From Neptuniibacter sp. (lineage in GTDB: Bacteria; Pseudomonadota; Gammaproteobacteria; Pseudomonadales; Balneatricaceae), in NCBI RefSeq assembly GCF_024231755.1, contig NZ_JAAEQH010000369.1, forward strand, positions 1 through 50,042: DNA of 50,042 bases, written 5' to 3'. A model generated the notes under the pieces. That model made no database searches, was not told the origin of the DNA, and saw only the letters and a list, made by a program, of their open reading frames with translations. Position numbers and translations under genes: made by a program. Shown one piece after another: positions 35,624 through 45,064 of the stretch (position 1 is its first letter; every line of letters starts with the position of its first letter).

Positions 35624-37993
35624 ATGGTAGTAGAAGCGCGTCGGATTCAGATAAAGGGGCAGGTGCAAGGGGTTGGTTTTCGTCCCTTTGTTTACAACCT
35701 AGCTCAGCGATTGCGAGTCATTGGCTCTGTGGCTAATGGAACTCAAGGTGTTGAGATCTTTGCTCAGGCTGAACAGCGAGCCCTTGATCTGTTTATTAAG
35801 CGGCTGCGTGATGAGCAACCGGCGATGGCGCAGATCGAATCGGTCTCTGTGCAAGATAGTCATATCGATAGCAGCCTTTACGCTTTTTCGATTGAAGAAA
35901 GCCAACAGGGCGAAGTGAATCTGTCGGTAACACCGGATGCAGCCGTGTGCCAGGATTGCCTGACCGAGATGTTTGATCCAGATAACCGCCGTTATCAATA
36001 TCCCTTTATCAACTGTACTAACTGCGGTCCTCGCTACAGTCTGATCAAATCACTGCCATACGACAGAGCCAATACAACCATGGCAGATTTCCAATTGTGC
36101 GGAAGCTGCGAGAGCGAGTATCAAACTCCATCAGATCGTCGTTTCCATGCACAACCTAATGCTTGTGCAGATTGCGGCCCTGAACTGAGTTTTTATGGTG
36201 CAGATGGTCAGTTAGTTAACTGTGCTGATCCGGTAAAAGAGACTCTGGAGCTGATACAGGCAGGCAAGATCGTTGCAGTTAAGGGTATTGGTGGTTTCCA
36301 TCTGGTGTGTGATGCCCGAAATACTGCAGTAATTGAGCGTCTGCGTGAGCGTAAACACCGGGATGAGAAACCCTTTGCGGTAATGGCAGCCAATGTTGAA
36401 TCACTGCAAGGTTACGTTGAGCTGGGGGATAATCGGATACAGCGCCTGCAGACTATGGATGCCGCTATTTGTCTCTGTCCTACAAAAGATGGCCCTCAAG
36501 GTAAGCAGCCTTTACCCGAAAGGCTGGCTCCCTGCCTGAGCTGGCTTGGAGTCATGCTTCCCCATTCTCCTTTGCAATATCTGTTATTTCATTATGCAGC
36601 AGGCCAGCCTGCCGGCACCGAGTGGTTAAAACAGAAACAGGATCTGTTGCTCGTGATGACCAGTGCCAATCGCAGTGGTAATCCTCTGGTGATCGATAAT
36701 CAGCAGGCATTGCTGCAGCTGTCAGGTATTGCTGATGCGTTCCTGATGCACAATCGTGAAATCTATACTCGCTGTGATGATTCAGTTCTGAGTTTGGTCG
36801 CTGAAAAGCCTGCTTTAATTCGCCGCGGTAGAGGTCTTTCTCCTCAATTTATACCGTTATCTTATTCGTTCCAAGAGTCTGAAAGATCGGTGTTGGCGGT
36901 AGGAGGGTTTTTCAAGAATACGGTTTGCCTGACCAAGGGCAGCAGGGCTTATGTCTCTCAATTTATAGGGGACCTCGATAACCCCGAGTGCTGCCGTAAT
37001 CTGAATCGCACTGTGGAGCAACTTAAGTCTCTGCTTGATATTGAGCCGGACCTAGTGGTTTCAGATCTCCACTCGGATTTTTACAGTTCCCAATTTGCGC
37101 GTGAGTACGCACAGAAACACCAGTTACCGTTACAGCAGGTTCAACACCATCATGCTCATATTGCTGCGGTGATAGCAGAGCACCAGATACAAGAGCCTGT
37201 GCTAGGCCTCGCTTTAGATGGTTTGGGTTTAGGTGATGACGCCTCTCTCTGGGGCGGGGAATTGCTGCTGGTGGATCAAGGTCAATCACATCGTCTTTCT
37301 TCGCTCTCTACTCTAGCGATGCCGGGAGGTGAGCGTGCCGCAAAAGAACCTTGGCGTATGGCTTCAGCAGCTCTGTATCGACTTGGCTTAGGTGATCAGA
37401 TTGCGGATCGTTTTTCTCATATCGGTGCCGCCGCAATGTTGCAACAACTTTTGGATCAAGGGTTGAATTGTCCAGAAACCAGCAGTGCTGGGCGTTTGTT
37501 TGATGCGGTGGCAGGTCTTCTCGGAGTGAAGACAGAAGCAAACTATGAGGCACAGGCTGCGATGATCCTGGAGTCATTAGCCTGGCAATACCTGCAGAAT
37601 CATGAGCTTCCAGAGAGAGAGTTGTTGATTGAGCAAAATGATTCAGGGTTGAATCCGCTACCACTTCTTAAAGAACTGGTTGATTGTGATGATCCTGCCT
37701 ACGGTGCTGCTCTGTTCCATAGTCAGCTGATTCAGGCTTTGCATGAGTGGGTCACTTCCAATGCAAAGAAAACGGGTATCAGTTCTGTTGTATTAGCAGG
37801 TGGCTGTTTTCTTAATCAACTGTTACTCAGTGAGTTAAGCGCACGTCTAAAAGCTGCGGGTTTGAACGTTTATTGCCCTGAGAAACTTCCCTGTAACGAT
37901 GGTGGCCTTTCTTTGGGACAAGCGCAGGTAGCGCTGGAAAGAGCATTATTTGTAAATAACGATAATAAAAAATGTGAGGCGGTATGTGCTTAG
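35624..37993 (+). CDS. hypF: Carbamoyltransferase HypF
   Basis: A 789-residue enzyme that makes the cyanide ligands by carbamoylating the HypE C-terminal cysteine. Domains in order: acylphosphatase (1-92, [11 protein letters not shown]), two zinc motifs each of the C-x2-C-x18-C-x2-C form (about 105-180), YrdC-like (about 200-390, [24 protein letters not shown]), and Kae1-like (about 400-789, [33 protein letters not shown]). The end overlaps hypC by 10 bases. Complete length. Confidence 0.97.
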   Translation: MVVEARRIQIKGQVQGVGFRPFVYNLAQRLRVIGSVANGTQGVEIFAQAEQRALDLFIKRLRDEQPAMAQIESVSVQDSHIDSSLYAFSIEESQQGEVNLSVTPDAAVCQDCLTEMFDPDNRRYQYPFINCTNCGPRYSLIKSLPYDRANTTMADFQLCGSCESEYQTPSDRRFHAQPNACADCGPELSFYGADGQLVNCADPVKETLELIQAGKIVAVKGIGGFHLVCDARNTAVIERLRERKHRDEKPFAVMAANVESLQGYVELGDNRIQRLQTMDAAICLCPTKDGPQGKQPLPERLAPCLSWLGVMLPHSPLQYLLFHYAAGQPAGTEWLKQKQDLLLVMTSANRSGNPLVIDNQQALLQLSGIADAFLMHNREIYTRCDDSVLSLVAEKPALIRRGRGLSPQFIPLSYSFQESERSVLAVGGFFKNTVCLTKGSRAYVSQFIGDLDNPECCRNLNRTVEQLKSLLDIEPDLVVSDLHSDFYSSQFAREYAQKHQLPLQQVQHHHAHIAAVIAEHQIQEPVLGLALDGLGLGDDASLWGGELLLVDQGQSHRLSSLSTLAMPGGERAAKEPWRMASAALYRLGLGDQIADRFSHIGAAAMLQQLLDQGLNCPETSSAGRLFDAVAGLLGVKTEANYEAQAAMILESLAWQYLQNHELPERELLIEQNDSGLNPLPLLKELVDCDDPAYGAALFHSQLIQALHEWVTSNAKKTGISSVVLAGGCFLNQLLLSELSARLKAAGLNVYCPEKLPCNDGGLSLGQAQVALERALFVNNDNKKCEAVCA

Positions 37994-38232
37994 CCATTCC
38001 TGTACGTATTGAAGAGATTATCGATGCTGAAACAGCCATCGCTGATATCGGTGGCGTACGTAAAGAGATTAATGTCGCTTTGATCGGTGATCTCTATGTG
38101 GGTGATTACGTCATTATGCATGTGGGTTATGCCCTAAATAAGATCGACCCTGAAGAAGCTGAAAAGACGTTGGCACTGTTTGCCGAGTTAGATGAACTTA
38201 GCCAGCAACAGGCTATTGAGGGCTCTTTATGA
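37984..38232 (+). CDS. hypC: Hydrogenase chaperone HypC
   Basis: An 82-residue chaperone starting MCLAIPVRI (Cys2), which binds HypD and carries the Fe(CN)2CO unit to the large subunit. The conserved [29 protein letters not shown] is intact. It ends AIEGSL; its stop TGA is part of an ATGA that starts the repeat micro-ORF described next. Confidence 0.96.
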   Translation: MCLAIPVRIEEIIDAETAIADIGGVRKEINVALIGDLYVGDYVIMHVGYALNKIDPEEAEKTLALFAELDELSQQQAIEGSL

Positions 38233-38351
38233 ATAGTGCTGAGGCTCTTGCATCTAACCTTGCTGAAACTCTCACATATATATTCGCTGAGGCTCTCTCA
38301 CATATACCTGCTGAGGCCCTTTCACCTCACTCCGCTGAGGGCTCTTTATGA
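38229..38351 (+). CDS. Micro-ORF of 8-residue repeats between hypC and hypD
   Basis: A 40-codon ORF. ATG 38229 overlaps the hypC stop as ATGA, and its TGA (38349-38351) overlaps the hypD start as ATGA. GAGGG stands 6 bases before its ATG, and the same GAGGGCTCTTTATGA module stands before hypD. After MNS come four 8-residue units with the pattern A-E-(A/T)-L-x4 (for example AEALSHIP) and a final AEGSL. It probably arose by tandem duplication of the hypC/hypD junction. No homologue is known to me; whether it is a functional peptide or a coupling device is open. Confidence 0.5.
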   Translation: MNSAEALASNLAETLTYIFAEALSHIPAEALSPHSAEGSL

Positions 38352-38357
38352 AATATG
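38238..38357 (+). repeat. 24-bp degenerate tandem repeat
   Basis: Five consecutive 24-base units starting GCTGA (38238, 38262, 38286, 38310, 38334), with consensus GCTGAGGCTCT at their left ends. The last unit includes the hypD ribosome site and start codon. The period keeps reading frame (8 codons). Units 2 and 3 are the most alike (shared CTCACATATA-type core). Confidence 0.85.
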
Positions 38358-39526
38358 TAGATGAATATCGTGATGGTGCTTTGGCACAGGATATAGCCGC
38401 TAAGATCAGGGCTGAGGCTAAATCTGAGCGTGAGTATCACTTTATGGAGTTCTGTGGAGGTCATACCCATGCCATCTTCCGCTATGGCATTCCTGATCTG
38501 CTACCTGACAACGTAAAAATGATTCATGGTCCAGGCTGTCCAGTCTGCGTATTACCGATCAGTCGCCTTGATTCGGCTATCGAACTGGCAGTAACTCACG
38601 AGGTTATTCTTTGCTCTTACGGTGATATGTTGCGGGTACCAGGTTCACGTAAGCGTAGTTTGCTTAAGGCAAAAGCGGAAGGGGCGGATGTGCGTATGGT
38701 TTATTCCTGCATGGATGCGCTGCGTATTGCTCAGGATAATCCCGACCGGGAAGTTGTATTTTTTGCCATAGGTTTTGAAACTACCACTCCACCTACTGCA
38801 TTGGTGATCCGTCAGGCACAGAAACTGGGGCTGAAAAACTTCAGCGTGTTCTGTAATCACGTATTAACGCCTGCTGCGATCAGCAATATTCTTGAATCTC
38901 CCGAAGTGCGTGAACTGGGCGTTTTGCCATTGGATGGTTTTGTGGGCCCCGCTCATGTCAGTACGGTTATAGGTTCTCAGCCTTACTATTACTTCGCTGA
39001 GGAATATCAGAAGCCGGTGGTCATCGCAGGCTTTGAACCTCTTGATGTATTACAAGCGATTCTGATGCTGGTACGGCAGATTAATGAAGGTCGTGCGGAG
39101 GTTGAGAATGAATTCTCCCGCGCCGTGACTTATGACGGTAACCCGCAGGCTAAATCAGTAGTTGCTGATACCTTTGAATTGCGTCGTTCTTTTGAATGGC
39201 GAGGACTGGGTACTGTTCCTTACAGTGCATTAAGAATCAAATCAGAATTTGCAGAGTTTGATGCAGAGAAGCGCTTTACTGTGGAATATCGCAGTGCTCG
39301 TGAGAACAAAGCCTGTGAGTGTGGTGCGATTCTTCGTGGTGTTAAGTCGCCAAGAGACTGTACTTTGTTTGGTGACCCCTGTACTCCGGAAAACCCATTA
39401 GGTTCCTGCATGGTTTCCAGTGAGGGCGCTTGTGCGGCTTATTACAGTTATGGCCGTTATCAGGAGCGCTCTCACAGCATTAACAGTAACACCATAGCCA
39501 GTGATAAAACCCATCCTGCTGCTTGA
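38348..39526 (+). CDS. hypD: Hydrogenase iron-cofactor assembly protein HypD
   Basis: A 392-residue iron-sulfur protein that, with HypC and HypE, assembles Fe(CN)2CO. It has the conserved CGGHTH (C36), GPGCPVCVLP (C64, C67), FAIGFETT, and the C-terminal cluster region with Cys in CECGAILRG, PRDC, FGDPC, GSCM and GACAAYY. ATG 38348 follows GAGGG at 38337-38341. The C-terminal tail after YSYGRY is slightly longer than usual. Confidence 0.96.
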   Translation: MKYVDEYRDGALAQDIAAKIRAEAKSEREYHFMEFCGGHTHAIFRYGIPDLLPDNVKMIHGPGCPVCVLPISRLDSAIELAVTHEVILCSYGDMLRVPGSRKRSLLKAKAEGADVRMVYSCMDALRIAQDNPDREVVFFAIGFETTTPPTALVIRQAQKLGLKNFSVFCNHVLTPAAISNILESPEVRELGVLPLDGFVGPAHVSTVIGSQPYYYFAEEYQKPVVIAGFEPLDVLQAILMLVRQINEGRAEVENEFSRAVTYDGNPQAKSVVADTFELRRSFEWRGLGTVPYSALRIKSEFAEFDAEKRFTVEYRSARENKACECGAILRGVKSPRDCTLFGDPCTPENPLGSCMVSSEGACAAYYSYGRYQERSHSINSNTIASDKTHPAA

Positions 39527-39567
39527 TAAGGCGGTCTATTAAGGGCGTCTAAGAAGAGATAATAACA

Positions 39568-40614
39568 ATGAAAAGAGAAGCTAATTACACCTCCAGCCTG
39601 GATTTTAATAAAGGCAAAGTGGAGATGGTTCATGGCAGTGGCGGTAAGGCGATGGCGCAGCTGATTGATGAGCTGTTTATCAAAACGTTCTCCAATGAAT
39701 GGCTAGACCAAATGAATGATCAGGCTTGTTTTGAGCTGCCAGCAGGTCGGGTGGTGATGGCAACCGACAGTCATGTGATCTCACCGCTGTTTTTCCCTGG
39801 TGGTGATATTGGTGCCTTGTCAGTACACGGCACGGTTAATGATGTAGCTATGTCAGGTGCTATCCCAAAATACCTGTCTGTAGGCTTTATTCTGGAAGAA
39901 GGTTTTCCTTTGGCTGATCTGAAGCAAATTGTCGAATCTATGGCTCAGGCTGCGGAAGCTGCAGGAGTTGCCATTGTCACCGGTGATACCAAGGTGGTTG
40001 AGCGTGGCAAAGGTGATGGCTGCTTTATCAATACCACGGGCATGGGAGTGGTGCCTGCTGGAATTAACATGGGCGGGGACCTCGTACAGGCAGGGGATAA
40101 GATTCTGGTCTCAGGGACTTTGGGCGATCACGGGGTTGCAATTATGTCGCTGCGTGAAAACCTGACTTTTGAAACCACTATTGAATCAGATTCCCAGTCT
40201 CTCAATGATTTGGTTGCTGCGATGGTTGAAGTGGTGCCTGATATTCACTGCCTGCGTGATCCGACCCGTGGTGGTTTATCTGCGACTTTAAATGAGATCG
40301 CACAACAGGCGGGAGTGGGTATGCAGATCTATGAGCAACAGATACCTGTCAAAGCTCAGGTAAAAGCTGCGTGTGAATTCCTTGGCCTGGACCCTCTGTT
40401 TGTTGCTAATGAGGGTAAGCTTGTAGCGTTCTGTCCAGAAGATAAAGCTGATGAGTTACTAGCTGTGATGCAGTCTCACTCAAAAGGGCAAGATGCCGCT
40501 ATTATCGGCGAAGTCACTGAAGATTCATTGAGCTTTGTACAGATGCAGACCGCTTTTGGTGGCAACCGTATGGTGGACTGGATCAACGGTGAACAGCTGC
40601 CGAGGATCTGCTAA
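39568..40614 (+). CDS. hypE: Hydrogenase cyanide-ligand enzyme HypE
   Basis: A 348-residue PurM-like ATPase that dehydrates the thiocarbamate on its C-terminal cysteine to thiocyanate; the required ending PRIC is present. The ATP-binding motifs HGSGGKAMAQL, ATDSHVISPLFFPGGDIG and GTVNDVAMSGA are intact. The stop overlaps the hypX start (TAATG). Confidence 0.97.
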   Translation: MKREANYTSSLDFNKGKVEMVHGSGGKAMAQLIDELFIKTFSNEWLDQMNDQACFELPAGRVVMATDSHVISPLFFPGGDIGALSVHGTVNDVAMSGAIPKYLSVGFILEEGFPLADLKQIVESMAQAAEAAGVAIVTGDTKVVERGKGDGCFINTTGMGVVPAGINMGGDLVQAGDKILVSGTLGDHGVAIMSLRENLTFETTIESDSQSLNDLVAAMVEVVPDIHCLRDPTRGGLSATLNEIAQQAGVGMQIYEQQIPVKAQVKAACEFLGLDPLFVANEGKLVAFCPEDKADELLAVMQSHSKGQDAAIIGEVTEDSLSFVQMQTAFGGNRMVDWINGEQLPRIC

Positions 40615-42347
40615 TGCGTATTCTGTTTCTTACTCACGGTTTTAACAGCCTCACACAACGCCTGTTTGTTGAGCTGCGCAGAGATGGACATGAAGTCTCT
40701 ATCGAGTTTGATATCAATGATGAAGTAGCCGAGGAAGCGGTTGAACTGTTTAAACCGGAACTGATTCTGGCTCCTTTCCTTAAACGTGCTATCCCAGAGT
40801 CAATTTGGAAAAAGCATCGTTGCATTATTGTACACCCCGGTATTAAAGGCGATCGTGGTCCATCCTCCGTTGATTGGGCGATCATGAACGGCGAGGAACA
40901 GTGGGGCGTTACCTGTCTTGAAGCTACGGCAGAGATGGATGCCGGTGATATCTGGGAATCGGTTGAATTCCCCTTGCGTGATGCCAGCAAGAGTAGCCTT
41001 TACCGTAATGAAGTTACCGATGCTGCAGTTGCCGCAGTTAAGTTGACACTAAAACGTATAGAGTCTGGTGATTATCAGCCGGAACCTTTGGATTACACCA
41101 ATCCTGAGATCAGAGGGCAGTGGAACTGCCTAATGCAGCAGAAAGAGCGTCAGATAAACTGGCAGCTAGATGACACAGAAACCGTATTGCGTAAGATCAA
41201 TGCCGCAGATTCAATGCCCGGGGTGAAGGATCTGATTGGAGGCAAAAATTATTTTCTCTATAACGCCTATGCGGAGGTTGAACTAGGAGAGAGTAAAGCT
41301 GATTCAGGCTCAATTCTGGCAACCCGTGATGGTGCCATTTGTTTTAAAACTATTGATGCAGCAGTCTGGGTCACCCATCTGAAAATTGCCGAACCGGCTC
41401 CGGATGAGTTTGCTTTTAAACTGCCTGCTACCCATCTGCTAGGGGAGAAATTGAATCTTGCTCCTGAGGAAATGAGGGTTCAGGAAATTACTTTGCAGCC
41501 TGAAGCTATTCCTGAGAGTGGTACCTGGCAGGAGATCCGTTACCGTGAAGAGGGAGAGGTAGGTTATATCTACTTCGATTTCTACAACGGCGCTATGGAT
41601 ACAGAACAATGTCAGCGTCTGCAAAAGGCAATTACTGAAGCAAAGAAAAAGCCGATCAAGCTCCTGGTGCTGATGGGAGGTGAGGAGTTCTGGTCTAACG
41701 GTATTCACCTAAATCAGATAGAAGCGGCTGAAAGTCCTGCAGAAGAGTCCTGGCGCAATATCAACGCCATGAATGACCTTTGCCTTGAGATTATTAATAC
41801 GCCAAACCAACTGACGATGGTTGCCATGCGCGGTAATGCCGGTGCGGGTGGTGTATTTATGGCTTTGGCAGCAGACCAGGTGTACGCACGGGGCAATGTA
41901 ATCCTTAACCCACACTACAAATCGATGGGTAACCTATACGGCTCAGAGTACTGGACCTATCTGCTGCCAAAACGAGTGGGTGAGGATAATGCTCAGCAGT
42001 TGATGCAAAACAGACACCCTTTGTCCGCAGCAGAAGCTGAGCAGCTGGGCTTAATTGATGTCTGCCTAAATCAAAGCCGGGAAGGGTTTGTGCAACAGAT
42101 CAGTTCCGAAGCGCAGCAATTGGCCAATTGCACTGACCATGGCCAACGTTTGGCAGAGAAAAACCTTCGCAGGCAGCACGATGAATTACAGAAACCCCTC
42201 TCAAATTATCGAGCTGAAGAGCTGGAGCAGATGAAACTGAATTTCTTTGGTTTTGATCCGAGCTACCATGTAGCGCGTTACCACTTTGTTGAGAAATTGC
42301 CGAAAGCGCGGACACCCGCCTACCTGGCAAGTCATCGTAAGATATAA
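40614..42347 (+). CDS. hypX: HypX/HoxX, aerobic source of the active-site CO ligand
   Basis: A 577-residue two-part enzyme. The N-terminal half (1-270) is formyltransferase-like, with IIVHPGIKGDRGPSSVDWAI and WGVTCLEATAEMDAGDIW. The C-terminal half (about 305-577) is enoyl-CoA hydratase/isomerase-like, with VAMRGNAGAGGVFMALAADQV and NPHYKSMGNLYGSEYWTYLLP. It takes a formyl group from formyl-tetrahydrofolate through formyl-CoA to CO. It occurs in bacteria making hydrogenase in air. Last gene of the operon; no clear terminator follows within 200 bases. Confidence 0.93.
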   Translation: MRILFLTHGFNSLTQRLFVELRRDGHEVSIEFDINDEVAEEAVELFKPELILAPFLKRAIPESIWKKHRCIIVHPGIKGDRGPSSVDWAIMNGEEQWGVTCLEATAEMDAGDIWESVEFPLRDASKSSLYRNEVTDAAVAAVKLTLKRIESGDYQPEPLDYTNPEIRGQWNCLMQQKERQINWQLDDTETVLRKINAADSMPGVKDLIGGKNYFLYNAYAEVELGESKADSGSILATRDGAICFKTIDAAVWVTHLKIAEPAPDEFAFKLPATHLLGEKLNLAPEEMRVQEITLQPEAIPESGTWQEIRYREEGEVGYIYFDFYNGAMDTEQCQRLQKAITEAKKKPIKLLVLMGGEEFWSNGIHLNQIEAAESPAEESWRNINAMNDLCLEIINTPNQLTMVAMRGNAGAGGVFMALAADQVYARGNVILNPHYKSMGNLYGSEYWTYLLPKRVGEDNAQQLMQNRHPLSAAEAEQLGLIDVCLNQSREGFVQQISSEAQQLANCTDHGQRLAEKNLRRQHDELQKPLSNYRAEELEQMKLNFFGFDPSYHVARYHFVEKLPKARTPAYLASHRKI

Positions 42348-42553
42348 CTTGCAGAGATTCTTGAAGAGCGATAAAGTCAGCCTTGTAACTTTTGACATCA
42401 AGAGTAGGGCTGACGTCCTCGCCAACCTGCCAACCTGGGCAAGGTGGTTGCTGAAAAGCGATGTGGTCGATACCGACAATTAATCAGGTAGACCTCTTAA
42501 TAAGTAATACCCGCGTCAGTCCTCATAAACTAGTTAACTTATGAGGGCATCTC

Positions 42554-42859
42554 ATGTTTGAAGCACATTCAATTTATTCTCAAGATCTGTTTTCTGCGAA
42601 TTCAGTTAGTTTACCCTGCAAGCGATTTAACCGTACCCATGTTGAAACACTCAAACCATTGAGTATCTGGTTTGTTGAAGGGAAAAGGAAACTGCCGACG
42701 GGCGAAATCAACAAAGCGATTTTCGTTTACAGCGAATACAGGGATAACAAGGGTGATCAGCGCTTTGCTTGCCAGCAATACCTTTATCCAGATCATTTAC
42801 AGGAGGTTGATATCGAACGCTATATCCTGCTGGCTACGGAACAGCCAATTATGGTGTAG
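42554..42859 (+). CDS. Hypothetical protein (101 aa)
   Basis: A soluble protein of 101 residues with no family I recognise. GAGGG at 42543-42547 lies 6 bases from its ATG, which supports translation. The sequence shows alternating hydrophobic and charged strands (IWFVEGKRKLP, KAIFVYSEYRD) and ends YILLATEQPIMV, suggesting a small beta-rich fold. It follows the hydrogenase operon by about 200 bases; a functional tie is not shown. Confidence 0.65.
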   Translation: MFEAHSIYSQDLFSANSVSLPCKRFNRTHVETLKPLSIWFVEGKRKLPTGEINKAIFVYSEYRDNKGDQRFACQQYLYPDHLQEVDIERYILLATEQPIMV

Positions 42860-42870
42860 ATGAGGGGTGG

Positions 42871-43239
42871 TCAGTCGGTGGTTAATACGCAGTTCGAGCA
42901 ACTTTGATTTTCGGCACAGTTGCATGAAGCCTTTTGTTCAAGTTCGTTAAGCATCGACATGACCTGACCTTTGATCTCTTCTGGTATCTGCTCTTTCTGA
43001 TGGTAAAGTTGGGTCATTTCGTTGACCTGTTCAAAAGTCAAAGTAATAGGAGTAGAGCTGAAGTTACATGTTTTTAGCTGATAATCGACTTTATTTGTTT
43101 TGATATGAATTGTTGACTCAACTGACGGGATACCTTTGAACTTGAAACCTTTCTTGTTCATCAGGCTTAGAATAGAGAAAGAGATAGGTGCACAAATTTC
43201 ATTATCTGTGGCACCAAGGCTTGTAACAAAAATACTCAT
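42871..43239 (-). CDS. Hypothetical protein with cysteine-rich tail
   Basis: A 122-residue protein, not recognised. The body (1-100) looks globular and mixed in structure, with a helix near 75-105. The end carries C-x-C-x5-C-x2-C plus a preceding lone Cys, a possible metal site. It is convergent with the 101-residue hypothetical with only 11 bases between the stops. No signal peptide. Confidence 0.65.
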   Translation of the reverse strand: MSIFVTSLGATDNEICAPISFSILSLMNKKGFKFKGIPSVESTIHIKTNKVDYQLKTCNFSSTPITLTFEQVNEMTQLYHQKEQIPEEIKGQVMSMLNELEQKASCNCAENQSCSNCVLTTD

Positions 43240-43361
43240 TCAAATCCCTATGTATTTCCCTGTAGTGTAAGCGCTATAAGCTTAGATCAATCTTGAAGAC
43301 TTAGACACTCTGATTAGCTGTAGTAACTTTCCGTATAACTGGTCGGTTTAGTATTCTCAAC

Positions 43362-44567
43362 TCATGAGGCTACTTGTAGACTTTCCAACGCCCACCTAAT
43401 TGCTTCCTGCTGGGCATCGAGAAGATGGTAGTTGTTGCTTGAGCCTGAAAGACAATCCCAGTTATAACGGGAGAAGTTAATGACATCATTTAGCATAATC
43501 CCCAGATCTCCTTCCCGATGAGCTAAGGCTTCGTAAAGACTCTCATCCAGTGCTAACTGTTTGTTCAGATCTAACATGGGGATAGCAAAAAGGGCATCCG
43601 CTCCAGACAGTATACCAATCATAAAACCCTGTCCTGGTTCGATCTGATAGTGCGGAGCCATAGATTCACACATCTTTGCACGTATTAACAATTCACGACA
43701 AAGTTCATCTGGAACATCGAGGGACCCGGACATAGAAACAATCAGAGCCCAGCGTTTCAGTTCATTTAGACCCAGCAAGACAATTGCTTCACTGATGGTT
43801 GGTATTGAGCGTTGTAATGTATAAGTCGCTGAATTAACAATCTTAAGTAGTTTTACCGTTAAGCGCGGATCTTTGGCGATGACACTTTCCAGATCCTCTG
43901 GTGTCACTTCCGGGTTGGACAGTTCTGATAGTAGCTCCATCAGAATGAGTTCGCTGCCGCTGGCTCTTTTTCCAGGAACCATCTCTGGGTGGGCAAAAAA
44001 ATACCCCTGAAAAAGTCGGAAACCAAGTTTTTTAAAACGGTTATATTCGAAGATGTTTTCTACTTTCTCGGCCAGTAGAACGACTGAGCTTTTATAAGGT
44101 TCCAGCCTTTCAAGGGTATGGAAAAGCTTTTTCCCTTTGGTTTCGAGAACATCTATCTTCACAACATCAACCACATCCATGATGCGATCAAATTCATCTT
44201 TCCAGGTAAAATCATCTAACGCTATTTTGAACCCCATGGCTGAGAGTTCACGAATCCGTTTTTCCGATCTGTCGTTGATCTCAATATCTTCGAGTATTTC
44301 CAGTACGACATTATCAGAGGAGAAGCTGGGCAGGTCTTTAAACAATAGCTCTTCGTTGATGTTCAGGAATGCAGGTAGTACTCGCATACTGCCTTGATGA
44401 AATACACCCGTATAGGCGCTGATTAGAACTTCGCAGGTAGCAGATGTGCCATCAAAAAAATCACCAGGTGGGCAGCCATGGCTATCCCTATAGAGCAATT
44501 CATAGCCGACCGTCTGCCAGTGCAGATCAAGGATGGGCTGTCGTGCCATTAGGATCTGTTCGCTCAT
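43362..44567 (-). CDS. EAL-HDOD signalling protein
   Basis: A 401-residue soluble protein with an N-terminal EAL domain (about 1-195) and a C-terminal HDOD domain (about 200-390). The EAL signature is YELLYRDS in place of EALLR and other metal ligands are altered (ALDDFTWKDEF), so c-di-GMP hydrolysis is doubtful and binding or scaffolding is more likely. The HDOD part shows VNSATYTLQRSIPTISEAIVLLGLNELKRWALI. Monocistronic as far as visible. Confidence 0.9.
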   Translation of the reverse strand: MSEQILMARQPILDLHWQTVGYELLYRDSHGCPPGDFFDGTSATCEVLISAYTGVFHQGSMRVLPAFLNINEELLFKDLPSFSSDNVVLEILEDIEINDRSEKRIRELSAMGFKIALDDFTWKDEFDRIMDVVDVVKIDVLETKGKKLFHTLERLEPYKSSVVLLAEKVENIFEYNRFKKLGFRLFQGYFFAHPEMVPGKRASGSELILMELLSELSNPEVTPEDLESVIAKDPRLTVKLLKIVNSATYTLQRSIPTISEAIVLLGLNELKRWALIVSMSGSLDVPDELCRELLIRAKMCESMAPHYQIEPGQGFMIGILSGADALFAIPMLDLNKQLALDESLYEALAHREGDLGIMLNDVINFSRYNWDCLSGSSNNYHLLDAQQEAIRWALESLQVAS

Positions 44568-44691
44568 GCTGTTTCCTATACAACCATGGAAGACACGTAC
44601 CTAAGCCGATGTTCACGGATTGTGAGCGACTTGGCTTATAGCACTATCTTTTGAATATACAGTTAACAGCAGGTTTTGCCTAAAAAAAAGC

Positions 44692-44722
44692 AAAAAAAAC
44701 CGGGCTAATGCCCGGTTTTTTA
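44692..44722 (-). terminator. Rho-independent terminator of the phasin gene
   Basis: Arms CCGGGC (44700-44705) and GCCCGG (44710-44715), loop TAAT, flanked by A8 on the left and T6 on the right; it lies 14 bases past the phasin stop on the minus strand. Confidence 0.92.
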
Positions 44723-44735
44723 GAAAGTGTATAGC

Positions 44736-45041
44736 TTACTTAGTCATAGACTGCAGTTCAGCCATAGCAGCTTCGCGAGTTTCGTTCGCGATAGAAGTGA
44801 AAGCTTCGCCCTGGCTTTTCAGCAGTTCGAACAGAGCTTTGTTAGCTTCCATGTTGAACTTGATCAGTTCTTCTGGAGTTTTCAGCTCTTTAGCTTTCTC
44901 AGCTTCAGACTGGAAGAAAGAAGTCAGTTCTTCACCAGACTTTTTCTGCTGCTCGATAGATTTAGTGATCGCTGCAGCCTGCAGGTTCATCAGAGACTGA
45001 ACGGCATCGAAAGATTTCTGGAAATCAACAGTATTAGTCAT
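44736..45041 (-). CDS. Phasin family protein
   Basis: A 101-residue amphipathic helical protein that coats polyhydroxyalkanoate granules: FQKSFDAVQSLMNLQAAAITKSIEQ and a heptad-like helix to the C-terminus (ANKALFELLKSQGEAFTSIANETREAAM). ATG 45041 is chosen over a start at 45077 because AGGAG lies at proper distance and the longer form adds an unrelated leader. Codon bias is strong, suggesting high expression. It has its own promoter, double operator and terminator. No PHA synthase gene is in the window. Confidence 0.9.
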   Translation of the reverse strand: MTNTVDFQKSFDAVQSLMNLQAAAITKSIEQQKKSGEELTSFFQSEAEKAKELKTPEELIKFNMEANKALFELLKSQGEAFTSIANETREAAMAELQSMTK

Positions 45042-45064
45042 GTTATTTCTCCTAAAAAAGATTA

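Noticed and set aside
38238-38357. Possible CRISPR array because of regular 24-bp units
   Set aside because: The units are contiguous without spacers, are degenerate, keep reading frame and no cas genes are present.
42375-42451. Hairpin-like sequences behind hypX as a terminator of the hydrogenase operon
   Set aside because: The arms are short or have large loops and no T-run follows.
42286-42483. A 65-codon plus-strand ORF running from inside hypX into the gap behind it
   Set aside because: It starts with TTG inside hypX in another frame, has no ribosome site, and hypX has a normal end; it is most likely chance.
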